Below the pieces are notes generated by a model that saw only the letters and a program-made list of their open reading frames with translations, had not been told where the DNA came from and ran no database searches. 6,909 nt of DNA, taken from Gemmatimonadota bacterium. Lineage in GTDB: Bacteria; Gemmatimonadota; Gemmatimonadetes; Gemmatimonadales; Gemmatimonadaceae. The stretch spans positions 1-6,909 of the forward strand of contig JAQBQC010000090.1 of NCBI GenBank assembly GCA_028287205.1, read 5' to 3'. A program made the position numbers and the translations under genes. This document shows positions 1-6,477 of this stretch, piece after piece. Positions within the stretch are counted from its first letter, which is position 1. The number at the start of each line of letters is the position of its first letter.

Positions 1-2443
1 CCTCCAGCGCATCCGAGAATCGCTTCTTGAGCTGCGCCGTGAGCTGATACGAATAGTCCTTCGACTGATTCTTCACGTCGTAGATGCCGCCCGCCTTGAA
101 TTGCGGACTGATGAGATTCGTCGTCGGCGTGCCGTTCGCGGCGAATGCCGTCGCGTAGATCGTCCGGCCGAACTTGTCCACGCCGGTGGGCGCGCCGATG
201 TTCAGGTTCTGATAGAAAAAGCTGTTGATCCCGCGCGTGTAGATGCCCTCGAGCGTTCCGACGAAGCCGTTGCTGAACTGGTGATCGTAGCCCAGCGTCG
301 CACGCGCCGTCTGCGGGTACTTGAGATTCTTGTTGAGCAGATCGACTTCGCTGTAGGCGCCGGCTCCTACCGGATTTCCACTCGCGTCGAGACAGGTCTG
401 CGACTGGTTGTTGATGTCGGGGTTGAACGCGGGTGCTCGACCCAGTCCGCCCGCACCGCACGAGAGCAGTCCGAGCCCGAATCCCGAGTTCGCGATCGTG
501 TTCTCGAGCCACACGAATGCCGGACGTCCCTGGAACAGGCCAACGCCTCCGCGAAGCTGGTCCGTCTGCTGGCCCGTGACATCCCAGTTGAAGCCGAAGC
601 GCGGCGAGAACTGCACGTTCCCCGTGGGAAGCTCGTGCGTGTCACGCCCGAAGAGACTCTCCACGAGCGGATTTGTCGCAGGCCGCGAGCTGATCGTCGG
701 CAGATCGAGCCGCAGACCGTAGAGCACGTTGAAGCGATCGTTCACCGTCCACTGATCCTCGGCGTACACCGAGTAGTTCGCTGCGTTGAACTTCGAGTGG
801 AAACCCTGGCCAAGATTCAGGCCGATGGTATACGCATTCGGATTTCCCGCCGCGAGCGAGTCGAGGCTCGCGAAGGTGTAGCTCCCCTGCGAGTTGCGCG
901 CGAAGAGATTGTCCATCTTGTAGAACTCGTTGTGCGTGCCCACGCTCAGGCGGTGCTTCGCACCGATCGGGATCGTGAAGTTGTCCGTGATCTCGAAGAT
1001 GTCCTGATCGAGCGAGTTGCCCTGCGAGTTGGATTCGGCACCCGCGATCAACGTTCCCGTGATGCCGGTGTTGACCGTGATCGACGGATAATTCGCATCC
1101 GGCGGTCGCACGTCGCGAATGGTGGTGTAGCCCAGGAACAGCTCGTTGTTCGCGCCGTTGTTCCAGTTCGTGAACAGTTGCGCGACGGCCGCGTTCTTCT
1201 TGTTGTTGAAGGAGTACGCGTTCGACCCGAAACGAAACGACGTGCTGGTGCGGAACAGCGTGTCCAGCTCCGCCTTGCCGTAGTTGTCGCGCAGCACGAG
1301 CCGGCTGTTGTAGGGAAGCACGAAGTCGAGACGTCCAAAAAGGTTCGTCAACGGATTCTTGTTGGACACCGCACCCGCGGCACCCGCGTCGAGCCCGTAC
1401 GTGTTTTTCAGGATGTCCGCCATTCGCTGAACCGTCGCCGCATCAGCCGCCGACGCAGGTTGCCCCACCGAGCCCGGAAACGGTCCCGGCGCCGGATACG
1501 CCTCGTTCTGCCACTCGGGCGCCACGAAGAAGTGAATCTTGTCCTTCACGATCGGGCCGCCCAGCGAGAATCCGTACTGCTTTTGCTGGAAATCGCTCGC
1601 GCGCAGAATAGGCACGTCGGCCGCGAGGTTCTGGTTGCGGAAGTAGTAGTATGCCGAGCCGTGAAACTCGTTCGTGCCGCTCTTCGTGACGGCGTTGATC
1701 AGCGCGCCCGTGAAATTTCCCTGGCGCACATCGAACGGCGACAGGAGCACCTGATATTCCTGCACGGCCTCGAGCGAGATCGAGCGTCCGCGCGCCTGTC
1801 CGCCAGGCTGGCCCGTGGTGCCGAGCCCGAAGATGTCGCTCTCGCTCGCGCCGTCGATCTGAATGTTGTTGAAGCGATTGTTCTGACCGCCCGCGGAAAG
1901 TCCCCCGTTCTGCGCCTGCATCACCTGCGGCGTCAGCGAGAGAAAGTCCGTGAAGTTGCGGTTCAGCGTGGGCAGGCGGCGAAGTGCCGTGTCCGAGATA
2001 TCCGTCTGCACGCCGCGTCGCGACGGCGAGATCTGACTGCTGAGAGTGTCCGAGGTCGCGCGCACGGTGACGACCGCGAGCTGCGCCGCTTGCGTGCTCA
2101 GCTTGAAGCTCGCGCGAAAATTCTGGCCGAGCGAGAGGCGAACGCCGGTCACGCTGTCGGGCGCGAATCCGATGCGCCGAACGGAGACCACGTAGGGGCC
2201 GCCCACCTCGACGCCCTGGATGTAATAATTGCCGTTGGCGCGCGTGACGGAGCCGCTCTTCACGCCGGTCGCCTGATTGGTGACCTGAATCTGCGCTGCG
2301 TCGACGGGCTGGTTGAGCGTGTCCGTGACGACGCCGCTCACCGCGGCAGTGGTGATGCCCTGCGCGGCGACAGAGATGATGCCACTAGCTCCCGAGGCCG
2401 CGAGGGCCAGGAGAGCGACTTGGAGCTTACAACTCATCCGCAT
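1..2443 (-). CDS. Oar-like TonB-dependent outer-membrane receptor with carboxypeptidase-regulatory-like N-terminal domain (C-terminus outside window)
   Basis: I translated the minus strand from ATG at 2443. The frame stays open to the left edge, giving 814 residues without a stop. Residues 1-28 look like a signal peptide, with a hydrophobic core and probable cleavage after SVAA near residue 27. Residues 33-117 form a carboxypeptidase-regulatory-like beta-sandwich (VSGVVTDTLNQPV, later NGNYYIQGV). A TonB-box-like LAVVTVRA follows at 122-129. The plug spans about 140-260, with RRLPTLNRNFTDFLSLTPQ, the NNIQIDGAS element, and an EAVQEYQV...NAVTKSGTNEFHGS stretch typical of Oar-like receptors. From about 260 on, alternating aromatic strands indicate the outer-membrane barrel. 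Family members usually exceed 1,000 residues, so a few hundred are probably missing. Such receptors import or export large substrates using TonB energy; the substrate cannot be read here. AAGGA 9 nt upstream supports the start; a second ATG two codons in is possible. The permease lies 135 nt upstream on the same strand. Confidence 0.93.
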   Translation of the reverse strand, partial: MRMSCKLQVALLALAASGASGIISVAAQGITTAAVSGVVTDTLNQPVDAAQIQVTNQATGVKSGSVTRANGNYYIQGVEVGGPYVVSVRRIGFAPDSVTGVRLSLGQNFRASFKLSTQAAQLAVVTVRATSDTLSSQISPSRRGVQTDISDTALRRLPTLNRNFTDFLSLTPQVMQAQNGGLSAGGQNNRFNNIQIDGASESDIFGLGTTGQPGGQARGRSISLEAVQEYQVLLSPFDVRQGNFTGALINAVTKSGTNEFHGSAYYYFRNQNLAADVPILRASDFQQKQYGFSLGGPIVKDKIHFFVAPEWQNEAYPAPGPFPGSVGQPASAADAATVQRMADILKNTYGLDAGAAGAVSNKNPLTNLFGRLDFVLPYNSRLVLRDNYGKAELDTLFRTSTSFRFGSNAYSFNNKKNAAVAQLFTNWNNGANNELFLGYTTIRDVRPPDANYPSITVNTGITGTLIAGAESNSQGNSLDQDIFEITDNFTIPIGAKHRLSVGTHNEFYKMDNLFARNSQGSYTFASLDSLAAGNPNAYTIGLNLGQGFHSKFNAANYSVYAEDQWTVNDRFNVLYGLRLDLPTISSRPATNPLVESLFGRDTHELPTGNVQFSPRFGFNWDVTGQQTDQLRGGVGLFQGRPAFVWLENTIANSGFGLGLLSCGAGGLGRAPAFNPDINNQSQTCLDASGNPVGAGAYSEVDLLNKNLKYPQTARATLGYDHQFSNGFVGTLEGIYTRGINSFFYQNLNIGAPTGVDKFGRTIYATAFAANGTPTTNLISPQFKAGGIYDVKNQSKDYSYQLTAQLKKRFSDALE

Positions 2444-2452
2444 GAATGGAGT

Positions 2453-2457
2453 TCCTT
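2453..2457 (-). promoter_or_regulatory. Shine-Dalgarno of the TonB-dependent receptor
   Basis: The minus strand reads AGAAGGA here. The AAGGA core ends 9 nt before the ATG at 2443, which supports that start over the second in-frame ATG at 2437. Confidence 0.6.
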
Positions 2458-2554
2458 CTGGTGGACGACGACCTTCGCGACGCGGTGCAAGGCGACAGCA
2501 CCACGAACCAGCTCGGCCGAACGCCCTACTCAGGCGGTCCCGGCCGACGCAAAG

Positions 2555-2582
2555 AAACTAGAGCGGGACGAACGTGAGTCAA
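2555..2582 (-). promoter_or_regulatory. Weak candidate promoter for the TonB-dependent receptor
   Basis: On the minus strand TTGACT (2582 to 2577, five of six matches to TTGACA) is followed after 16 nt by TAGTTT (2560 to 2555, three of six matches to TATAAT). The -35 overlaps the permease stop codon. A start near 2548 would leave a leader of about 100 nt. The -10 is poor, so the receptor could instead be read through from the permease; no clear terminator hairpin with a T-run separates the two genes. The rest of the 2444-2578 gap shows nothing else I can name. Confidence 0.25.
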
Positions 2583-3982
2583 GAATTGACGGCAACGGAT
2601 TCGTCACGACTTGGTCCCCCTGACGAACCCATGCGCCGCGTGATGAACGCGTACACAGGAATTCCCAGCAGAATGCCCAGGAACACGCCGAGCGTTGCGA
2701 CGCGACTCGACTTGTCGATGAGCGCGTTCAGGAGGAGCGCGACCGTCGATGCGATGAAGATCAGCGGCACGACCGGGTAGCCGGGAACGCGGAACGATGT
2801 GTCGTATCCGGGGCGGCGGCGCAGCACGAATACCGCAGCCACGGCGAGCGCCAGGAAGGGCACGATCGCGATCACGAACTGATCCGCGAGCTGCTCGAAG
2901 CCTCGTGTCAGCACGAACGCGACTCCGATCGCCGCGTTCAGCACGATCGCCACGTACGGCGTCTGAAAGCGCGGGTGCACGGCCGCAATCTGCTTGAACA
3001 ACAGTCGGTCGTCGGCCATCGCGAAGAAGATGCGCGGTGCTGTCATGATCGAGCCGTTGAGCGTTCCGAAAGTCGACAGCATCACGGTCACGGCGACGAA
3101 TACCACGCCGGGCGAGCCGATCACCTTGAACGCGACATCCGCAGCCACCAGGCGCGAGTGCCGAATCGTCTCGACGTCGAGCACCGACAGATATGCGAGA
3201 TTCGCGAGCGCATAGATCGCGATGACGGCGACCGTGCCGATGATGATCGCGCGCGGGAGCGTGCGTCGTCCATCCTTCACCTCGCCGCCCACGAGGCTCA
3301 CATCCTCCCACCCGTCGTACGCCCAGAGCACGGAGATCAGCGCAAGCCCGAACGGTGCCAGCGAGAAGCTTCCCGGAGGCACGGCCGGCGTGAAATGACC
3401 GCCGGTGTGCGGAAGCCCGAGCGCGATCGCGACGATGACGATGAAGAGCAGGCCGCCGTACTTCGCCACCGTCGTGAGGTTCTGCACCAGCGAGCCCCAC
3501 TTGAGCCCGATGTAGTTGAACGTCGCCGTCAGCGCGATCGCCAGCGCCGCCACCCAGTGCACGTACGTGGCATACGGCTCGACGCTCGGCTCGTGCCCCA
3601 TCACGCGGAAGAGATACTCGGCGAACGTCGTCGAGATGGCGCCGAGCGATGCGGCGCGGATGAGGAGGAGCTCGGACCAGCCGAAGAGAAAGGCGGCGCG
3701 ACGTCCCCACGCTTCGCGGATGAAAACGTACAGCCCACCGGTTGCCGGGAATGCGCTCGAGACTTCGGCGAGCGTGAGCGCCCCGCAGAGCACGAAGATC
3801 CCTCCGAACAGCCAGACGGAGAGCAGCGGCAGCGGGCCCGGAAGCTTGTCGGCGATGCCGGCGGGCGACCGGAAGATTCCCGAGCCGATCGTCGAGCCGA
3901 CGAGAACCGCAACGGCACTGAACAGGCCGAGCCGGCGCGGGAGCCGGGACGGCTCGGCGGCGGAGGTGGTGGGCGCTTCCAT
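2579..3982 (-). CDS. APC-superfamily amino acid permease
   Basis: A 467-residue inner-membrane transporter of the amino acid-polyamine-organocation superfamily, closest in style to the LAT/SteT-like branch that moves neutral amino acids by exchange or symport. Length and about 12 hydrophobic segments fit the family. Residues 29-37 (GSTIGSGIF) are the unwound TM1 that binds the substrate backbone. FPATGGLYVFIREAWG at 78-93 covers the TM2-TM3 signature. WAYDGWEDVSLVGGEV at 220-235 in TM6 continues into a cytoplasmic loop with the TLPRAI motif at 241-246. GTLNGS at 306-311 and TAPRIFFAMADD at 314-325 are the TM8 region. I chose ATG 3982 because it leaves a short charged tail before TM1; the frame stays open upstream to 4375, but that extension is rich in Arg and His and reads like non-coding sequence. 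No Shine-Dalgarno lies at normal distance, so translation may be leaderless. It is divergent from the heme A operon. The substrate is unknown. Confidence 0.9.
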   Translation of the reverse strand: MEAPTTSAAEPSRLPRRLGLFSAVAVLVGSTIGSGIFRSPAGIADKLPGPLPLLSVWLFGGIFVLCGALTLAEVSSAFPATGGLYVFIREAWGRRAAFLFGWSELLLIRAASLGAISTTFAEYLFRVMGHEPSVEPYATYVHWVAALAIALTATFNYIGLKWGSLVQNLTTVAKYGGLLFIVIVAIALGLPHTGGHFTPAVPPGSFSLAPFGLALISVLWAYDGWEDVSLVGGEVKDGRRTLPRAIIIGTVAVIAIYALANLAYLSVLDVETIRHSRLVAADVAFKVIGSPGVVFVAVTVMLSTFGTLNGSIMTAPRIFFAMADDRLLFKQIAAVHPRFQTPYVAIVLNAAIGVAFVLTRGFEQLADQFVIAIVPFLALAVAAVFVLRRRPGYDTSFRVPGYPVVPLIFIASTVALLLNALIDKSSRVATLGVFLGILLGIPVYAFITRRMGSSGGPSRDESVAVNS

Positions 3983-3986
3983 TGTC

Positions 3987-3992
3987 CATAAT
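3987..3992 (+). promoter_or_regulatory. -10-like element for the plus-strand heme A operon, overlapping the opposing -10
   Basis: The plus strand reads CATAAT, five of six matches to TATAAT, on nearly the same bases as the minus-strand TATTAT. It would place a start near 3999, just ahead of the small subunit-II-like gene. No recognisable -35 is present. A second, weaker pair, TTGGGT (4042-4047) and CATTAT (4066-4071) with an 18-nt spacer, lies inside that gene's 5' end. It could serve ctaA and downstream genes, but not a full-length first protein. Confidence 0.35.
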
Positions 3993-3993
3993 A
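3988..3993 (-). promoter_or_regulatory. -10-like element for the permease, suggesting a leaderless transcript
   Basis: The minus strand reads TATTAT, five of six matches to TATAAT, and sits in the only AT-rich island of the divergent region. A transcript starting about 7 nt downstream would begin at or beside the permease ATG at 3982. This fits the lack of a Shine-Dalgarno there: the nearest GAGG is 14 nt from the ATG. No good -35 hexamer lies 16-18 nt upstream. Confidence 0.4.
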
Positions 3994-4009
3994 CAGCCTC
4001 GGCGGCTGT
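3993..4009. repeat. Perfect inverted repeat ACAGCC-N5-GGCTGT, possible operator
   Basis: The two 6-bp arms are exactly complementary around a 5-nt centre (TCGGC). The dyad begins at the last base of the -10 island and covers the predicted plus-strand transcription start. It also falls in the spacer of the minus-strand promoter, so a bound protein could affect both directions. It could equally form a small 5' hairpin in the operon mRNA. No regulator is identifiable from sequence. Confidence 0.4.
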
Positions 4010-4021
4010 GCGGCACCCCGC

Positions 4022-4309
4022 GTGCACCGTCTTGCCCGTCATTGGGTGCACAGACAACTTTCCCGCATTATTCCGACCTTCCTTTCCGACGCCATTTTCT
4101 GGCTCGCAGCAGCGTGCTGCGCGCTCTCGCAGGCCGCGATCATCCGGTCTGCGCTTCGCGCGCGCGCGCAGCGGCCGGACGGCAGCGCCTCTCCGTCGCG
4201 CCCGATCGAGGTCGCGTGGACGGTCGTGCCCGCGCTGATGCTGGCGCTGGTGCTCGTGCTCACGTGGCGTGCGCTGCATCCGGCGTCGACGTTCATGATC
4301 ATCCCGTGA
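4022..4309 (+). CDS. Small membrane protein resembling the two-helix anchor of cytochrome c oxidase subunit II, without a CuA domain
   Basis: A 95-residue protein with two predicted membrane helices (about 22-43 and 63-84) joined by a loop rich in Arg and Pro. IEVAWTVVPAL at 62-72 matches the hallmark of subunit II helix 2, with E63, W66, T67 and P70. DAIFWLAA followed by a basic RSALRARAQR stretch resembles helix 1 and the cytoplasmic loop. The positive loop predicts both termini outside, as in real subunit II, but the protein ends ten residues after helix 2, exactly where the CuA cupredoxin domain should begin, so no copper ligands exist. Third-position G/C is very high, supporting coding. 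Its TGA overlaps the Shine-Dalgarno of ctaA, so the two are probably coupled. The start is uncertain: GTG 4022 or GTG 4046, neither with a good ribosome binding site. The role is unknown; an accessory or assembly role in an aa3-type oxidase is an inference. It could also be a decayed subunit II. Confidence 0.65.
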   Translation: MHRLARHWVHRQLSRIIPTFLSDAIFWLAAACCALSQAAIIRSALRARAQRPDGSASPSRPIEVAWTVVPALMLALVLVLTWRALHPASTFMIIP

Positions 4310-4313
4310 GGAG
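4308..4313 (+). promoter_or_regulatory. Shine-Dalgarno of ctaA
   Basis: GAGGAG ends 6 nt before the TTG at 4320 and shares two bases with the TGA stop of the preceding gene. This strong site decides in favour of the TTG start and implies translational coupling. Confidence 0.75.
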
Positions 4314-4319
4314 TCGTTC

Positions 4320-5309
4320 TTGAAGGCGTTGCGTCGGCTGGCGTATTCGACACTGGGACTGGCGTACGCGCTCATCGTGTTTGGCGCGATCGTCCGGATC
4401 TCGGGCTCGGGAATGGGATGCGGCGACCATTGGCCCCGGTGCTTCGGACGGTGGTTCCCTCCGATGGATCAGCCCACACTGGTGATCGAGTGGACGCATC
4501 GCCTGCTCGCCGCGGTCACGGTGGCGATGGTGGTGTTGCTGGTGGCCGTCGCACTGCGGAAACGCGCCGAGCCGGGAGTGTCGGGACGCGGCGGCGTGTT
4601 GCGCGCGGCGACACTCGCGGCCGCGCTGATCGTGCTCCAGGCGCTGCTCGGGATGGTGACCGTGCGCATGGGCAACACCGCATGGGCAACGGTCGCGCAT
4701 CTGCTGAATGGCGCTCTCCTCCTCGCGGCGCTTGCGGCGACCGTGCTTCGCGCCGGCGGACTCGGCGGCGGGATCGCTAGCGGCACTACGCCTTCGAGAA
4801 CGCGCGCCGCGCGAGGATCTGCCGCAGCTGCTGCAATCGCGCTCGCGACGGTGCTGTTCGGCGGGCTCACCGCGAAGATTCCGGGCGCCAATAGCGTGTG
4901 CGAAGGATTCCCGCTCTGCCGGGGCTCACTGCTCCCCGCGATTCCGGCGCAGCACGTGCAGTTCACGCACCGCATTCTGGCCTTCGTTCTCTTCTTCCAC
5001 GTGCTCGGCCTCATGATCGGCTTCGCCCGCCGCAGGGAAGCGCCCGCGGTTCTTCGGTTGGTGCGCGTCGCGTTCGCGCTCATCTGCCTGCAGCTCGTGA
5101 TCGCTGCCGGCATGGTCGAGATGCATTTGCCGCCCGTGATGCGATCGCTGCACGAGGCCGATGGCATCGCGATCTGGCTGACGTTGTTCGCGCTGGCCTG
5201 GCTCGCGCGCTTCTCGAGCGCGAGCGGCGCGCGTGAGCCTGCGCGCGGCGCGGAGACAGCACCATCGCCGCTCGTGCCCGCAGGCACGCCACGCGGAGCA
5301 GCAACGTGA
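4320..5309 (+). CDS. ctaA: Heme A synthase (COX15/CtaA family)
   Basis: A 329-residue inner-membrane enzyme that oxidises the C8 methyl of heme O to a formyl group, making heme A for aa3-type oxidases. Eight hydrophobic segments form two similar halves joined by a cytoplasmic loop near 143-170. The first half has VRISGSGMGC with Cys34 and Cys41 in the first external loop, and IEWTHR with Glu57 and His60. His127 lies in VAHLLNG. The second half has Cys194 and Cys200 in the third external loop, His217 in FTHR, and His278 in SLHEADG. These match the four heme-ligand histidines, the essential glutamate and the cysteine pairs known from Bacillus CtaA, at almost the same spacing, so the enzyme looks intact. 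The TTG start is backed by GAGGAG at 6 nt. The last 30 residues form a tail rich in Ala and Pro. The gene overlaps ctaB by 4 bp (GTGA). Confidence 0.95.
   Translation: MKALRRLAYSTLGLAYALIVFGAIVRISGSGMGCGDHWPRCFGRWFPPMDQPTLVIEWTHRLLAAVTVAMVVLLVAVALRKRAEPGVSGRGGVLRAATLAAALIVLQALLGMVTVRMGNTAWATVAHLLNGALLLAALAATVLRAGGLGGGIASGTTPSRTRAARGSAAAAAIALATVLFGGLTAKIPGANSVCEGFPLCRGSLLPAIPAQHVQFTHRILAFVLFFHVLGLMIGFARRREAPAVLRLVRVAFALICLQLVIAAGMVEMHLPPVMRSLHEADGIAIWLTLFALAWLARFSSASGAREPARGAETAPSPLVPAGTPRGAAT
5295..5298 (+). promoter_or_regulatory. Shine-Dalgarno of ctaB inside ctaA
   Basis: GGAG lies 7 nt before the GTG at 5306 and supports that start over the in-frame ATG at 5321, which has no such site at a suitable distance. 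Confidence 0.6.
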
Positions 5310-6196
5310 CCACGGCCGCGATGTCGGAGCGAAGTGGGTCGGTTGCACGCGACCTGGTGATGCTCACCAAGCCGCGGATCATCTCGCTTCTCCTGGTCAC
5401 CACGATCGCGCCCATGTACATCGCAGGCAGCCCGAGCTTCTCGCTCGTGCTCTGGGTGCTGTTCGGCGGTTATCTCATGGCGGGCGGCGCGAACGCGGTG
5501 AACATGTTCATCGACAGCGACATCGATGAGCACATGGCGCGCACGCGGCTGCGTCCGATTCCCAGTGGGCGCATGGACCGGCGCGCGGTGCTCGCGTTCG
5601 GGATCCTGCTGGCCACGTCGGCGACCGCCGTGTTCGCGCTCGAGGTGAACCTGATGAGCGCGGCGCTCGCGCTCGCCGGCTTCTATTTCTACGTGTTCAT
5701 CTATACGCGGTGGCTCAAGCGTCGCACGCCGCAGAACATCGTGATCGGCGGCGCCGCCGGCGCATTTCCGCCGCTCGTTGGATGGGCGGCGGCGACCGGA
5801 CACGTCGACCTCGCCGCCGTCTATCTCTTTTTGATCGTGTTCTACTGGACGCCGCCGCACTTCTGGGCGCTCGCGCTCAACAAGCAGGTTGACTACAAGC
5901 GCGCAGGGGTGCCGATGGCGCCGCTCGTGTGGGGCGAGCGAGAGACGATGTGGAACATGCTCTGGTACACGTTCATCCTCATCGCGCTGACGCTGCTGCC
6001 CGCGCTCTTCGGCGCGTTCGGCCCGTTCTACGTGATCTCGGCGATCGCGCTCGACGCGATTCTGCTCGGCGGGGTGATCCAGGTGCTGCGCAAGCCGGTG
6101 TGGAACGCGCCGGCGTGGTGGCTCTACAAGTTCTCGCTGCTGTATCTCGCCCTTCTCTTTGCGGCGATGGTGATCGACCGCGTCATCGCACGCTGA
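5306..6196 (+). CDS. ctaB: Protoheme IX farnesyltransferase (heme O synthase)
   Basis: A 296-residue UbiA-superfamily prenyltransferase of the inner membrane that attaches the farnesyl group of farnesyl diphosphate to the vinyl group of heme B, giving heme O, the substrate of CtaA. TKPRI at 21-25 is the usual N-terminal signature. The first diphosphate-Mg site is N66, D70 and D74 in NMFIDSDIDEHMARTR. The second conserved region includes YTRWLKRRTPQN (133-144), GAFPPLVGW (152-160), WTPPHFWALA (181-190) and the DYKRAGVPMAP element (196-206). Length and about eight or nine hydrophobic segments match the family, and no key residue is missing. GTG 5306 overlaps the ctaA stop as GTGA and has GGAG upstream; the stop overlaps the next ATG as TGATG. 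Close linkage with ctaA means the two last steps of heme A synthesis are made together. Confidence 0.96.
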   Translation: MTTAAMSERSGSVARDLVMLTKPRIISLLLVTTIAPMYIAGSPSFSLVLWVLFGGYLMAGGANAVNMFIDSDIDEHMARTRLRPIPSGRMDRRAVLAFGILLATSATAVFALEVNLMSAALALAGFYFYVFIYTRWLKRRTPQNIVIGGAAGAFPPLVGWAAATGHVDLAAVYLFLIVFYWTPPHFWALALNKQVDYKRAGVPMAPLVWGERETMWNMLWYTFILIALTLLPALFGAFGPFYVISAIALDAILLGGVIQVLRKPVWNAPAWWLYKFSLLYLALLFAAMVIDRVIAR

Positions 6197-6477
6197 TGCC
6201 GAACGGGCCGGTGCCGGAGGAGATGGAGACGGGCGAGCTCGCGGTGCACATCGTGAGCGACAAGGGCGCGAAGGACCATGTGCTGCTGCTCGCGCGCGAT
6301 CCAGCAGGCGTGCGCGTGCGTGAATGGCATTCGGGAAACTGGTCGACGGGCCCGGATGAGAGTGTGGTGAGCGCCAACGCGCTACTCACGCGGCTGGAAG
6401 GCGTGGTGCGCAACCGGCAGCGCATCGAGCCGGACGTTCGGACGGTGCGAAGTTGGCTGACAGCGACTCCTCACTGA
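6196..6477 (+). CDS. Small protein of unknown function between ctaB and an ABC exporter
   Basis: I do not recognise this 93-residue protein. It is soluble by appearance, with no signal peptide or membrane helix. The N-terminal part is acidic (EEMETGEL), then comes a probable small beta-rich segment (ELAVHIVSD, HVLLLARDPAG, VRVREWHSGNW), and the C-terminal third looks helical (ANALLTRLEGVVRNRQ) and ends near a WLTATPH tail. The ATG at 6196 shares its A with the TGA of ctaB (TGATG), so expression probably depends on re-initiation by ribosomes finishing ctaB. A downstream ATG at 6223 has GGAGG only 2 nt away, too close to be a good start. Third-position G/C bias matches the neighbours and supports coding. 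The likely TTG start of the ABC exporter lies inside its 3' end. Position in a heme A operon is the only functional hint. Confidence 0.72.
   Translation: MPNGPVPEEMETGELAVHIVSDKGAKDHVLLLARDPAGVRVREWHSGNWSTGPDESVVSANALLTRLEGVVRNRQRIEPDVRTVRSWLTATPH

Noticed and set aside
2513..2520. Palindrome TCGGCCGA in the gap between permease and receptor, considered as an operator or terminator stem
   Set aside because: Eight bases without a loop or T-run; such GC palindromes are expected by chance here.
101..2623. A plus-strand open frame of 840 codons opposite the TonB-dependent receptor
   Set aside because: The translation is extremely rich in Arg, Glu and Val with no domain or membrane pattern, while the opposite strand encodes an obvious receptor. 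High G/C at third positions makes long antisense open frames common.
2975..3991. Plus-strand 338-codon open frame opposite the permease
   Set aside because: Composition is Arg/Glu/Asp-rich repeat-like, the mirror of hydrophobic codons on the other strand; no independent start signal.
4157..4169. Alternating CG run, possible Z-DNA
   Set aside because: It is fully explained by Arg-Ala codons in the basic loop of the small hairpin protein.
3983..4375. In-frame N-terminal extension of the permease by 131 residues
   Set aside because: The extension is basic, His/Arg-rich and lies antisense to the small hairpin gene and the start of ctaA; permeases of this family begin shortly before TM1, as with ATG 3982.
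4469..5860. Minus-strand 463-codon open frame opposite ctaA and ctaB
   Set aside because: Low-complexity Arg/Ala/Ser translation with no recognisable domain; the plus strand has two clear enzymes with all catalytic motifs.
5929..6477. A 182-codon plus-strand frame that could extend the small unknown protein upstream
   Set aside because: The upstream part overlaps the end of ctaB in another frame and is Arg/Ala-rich shadow sequence; ATG 6196 right at the ctaB stop is the natural start.
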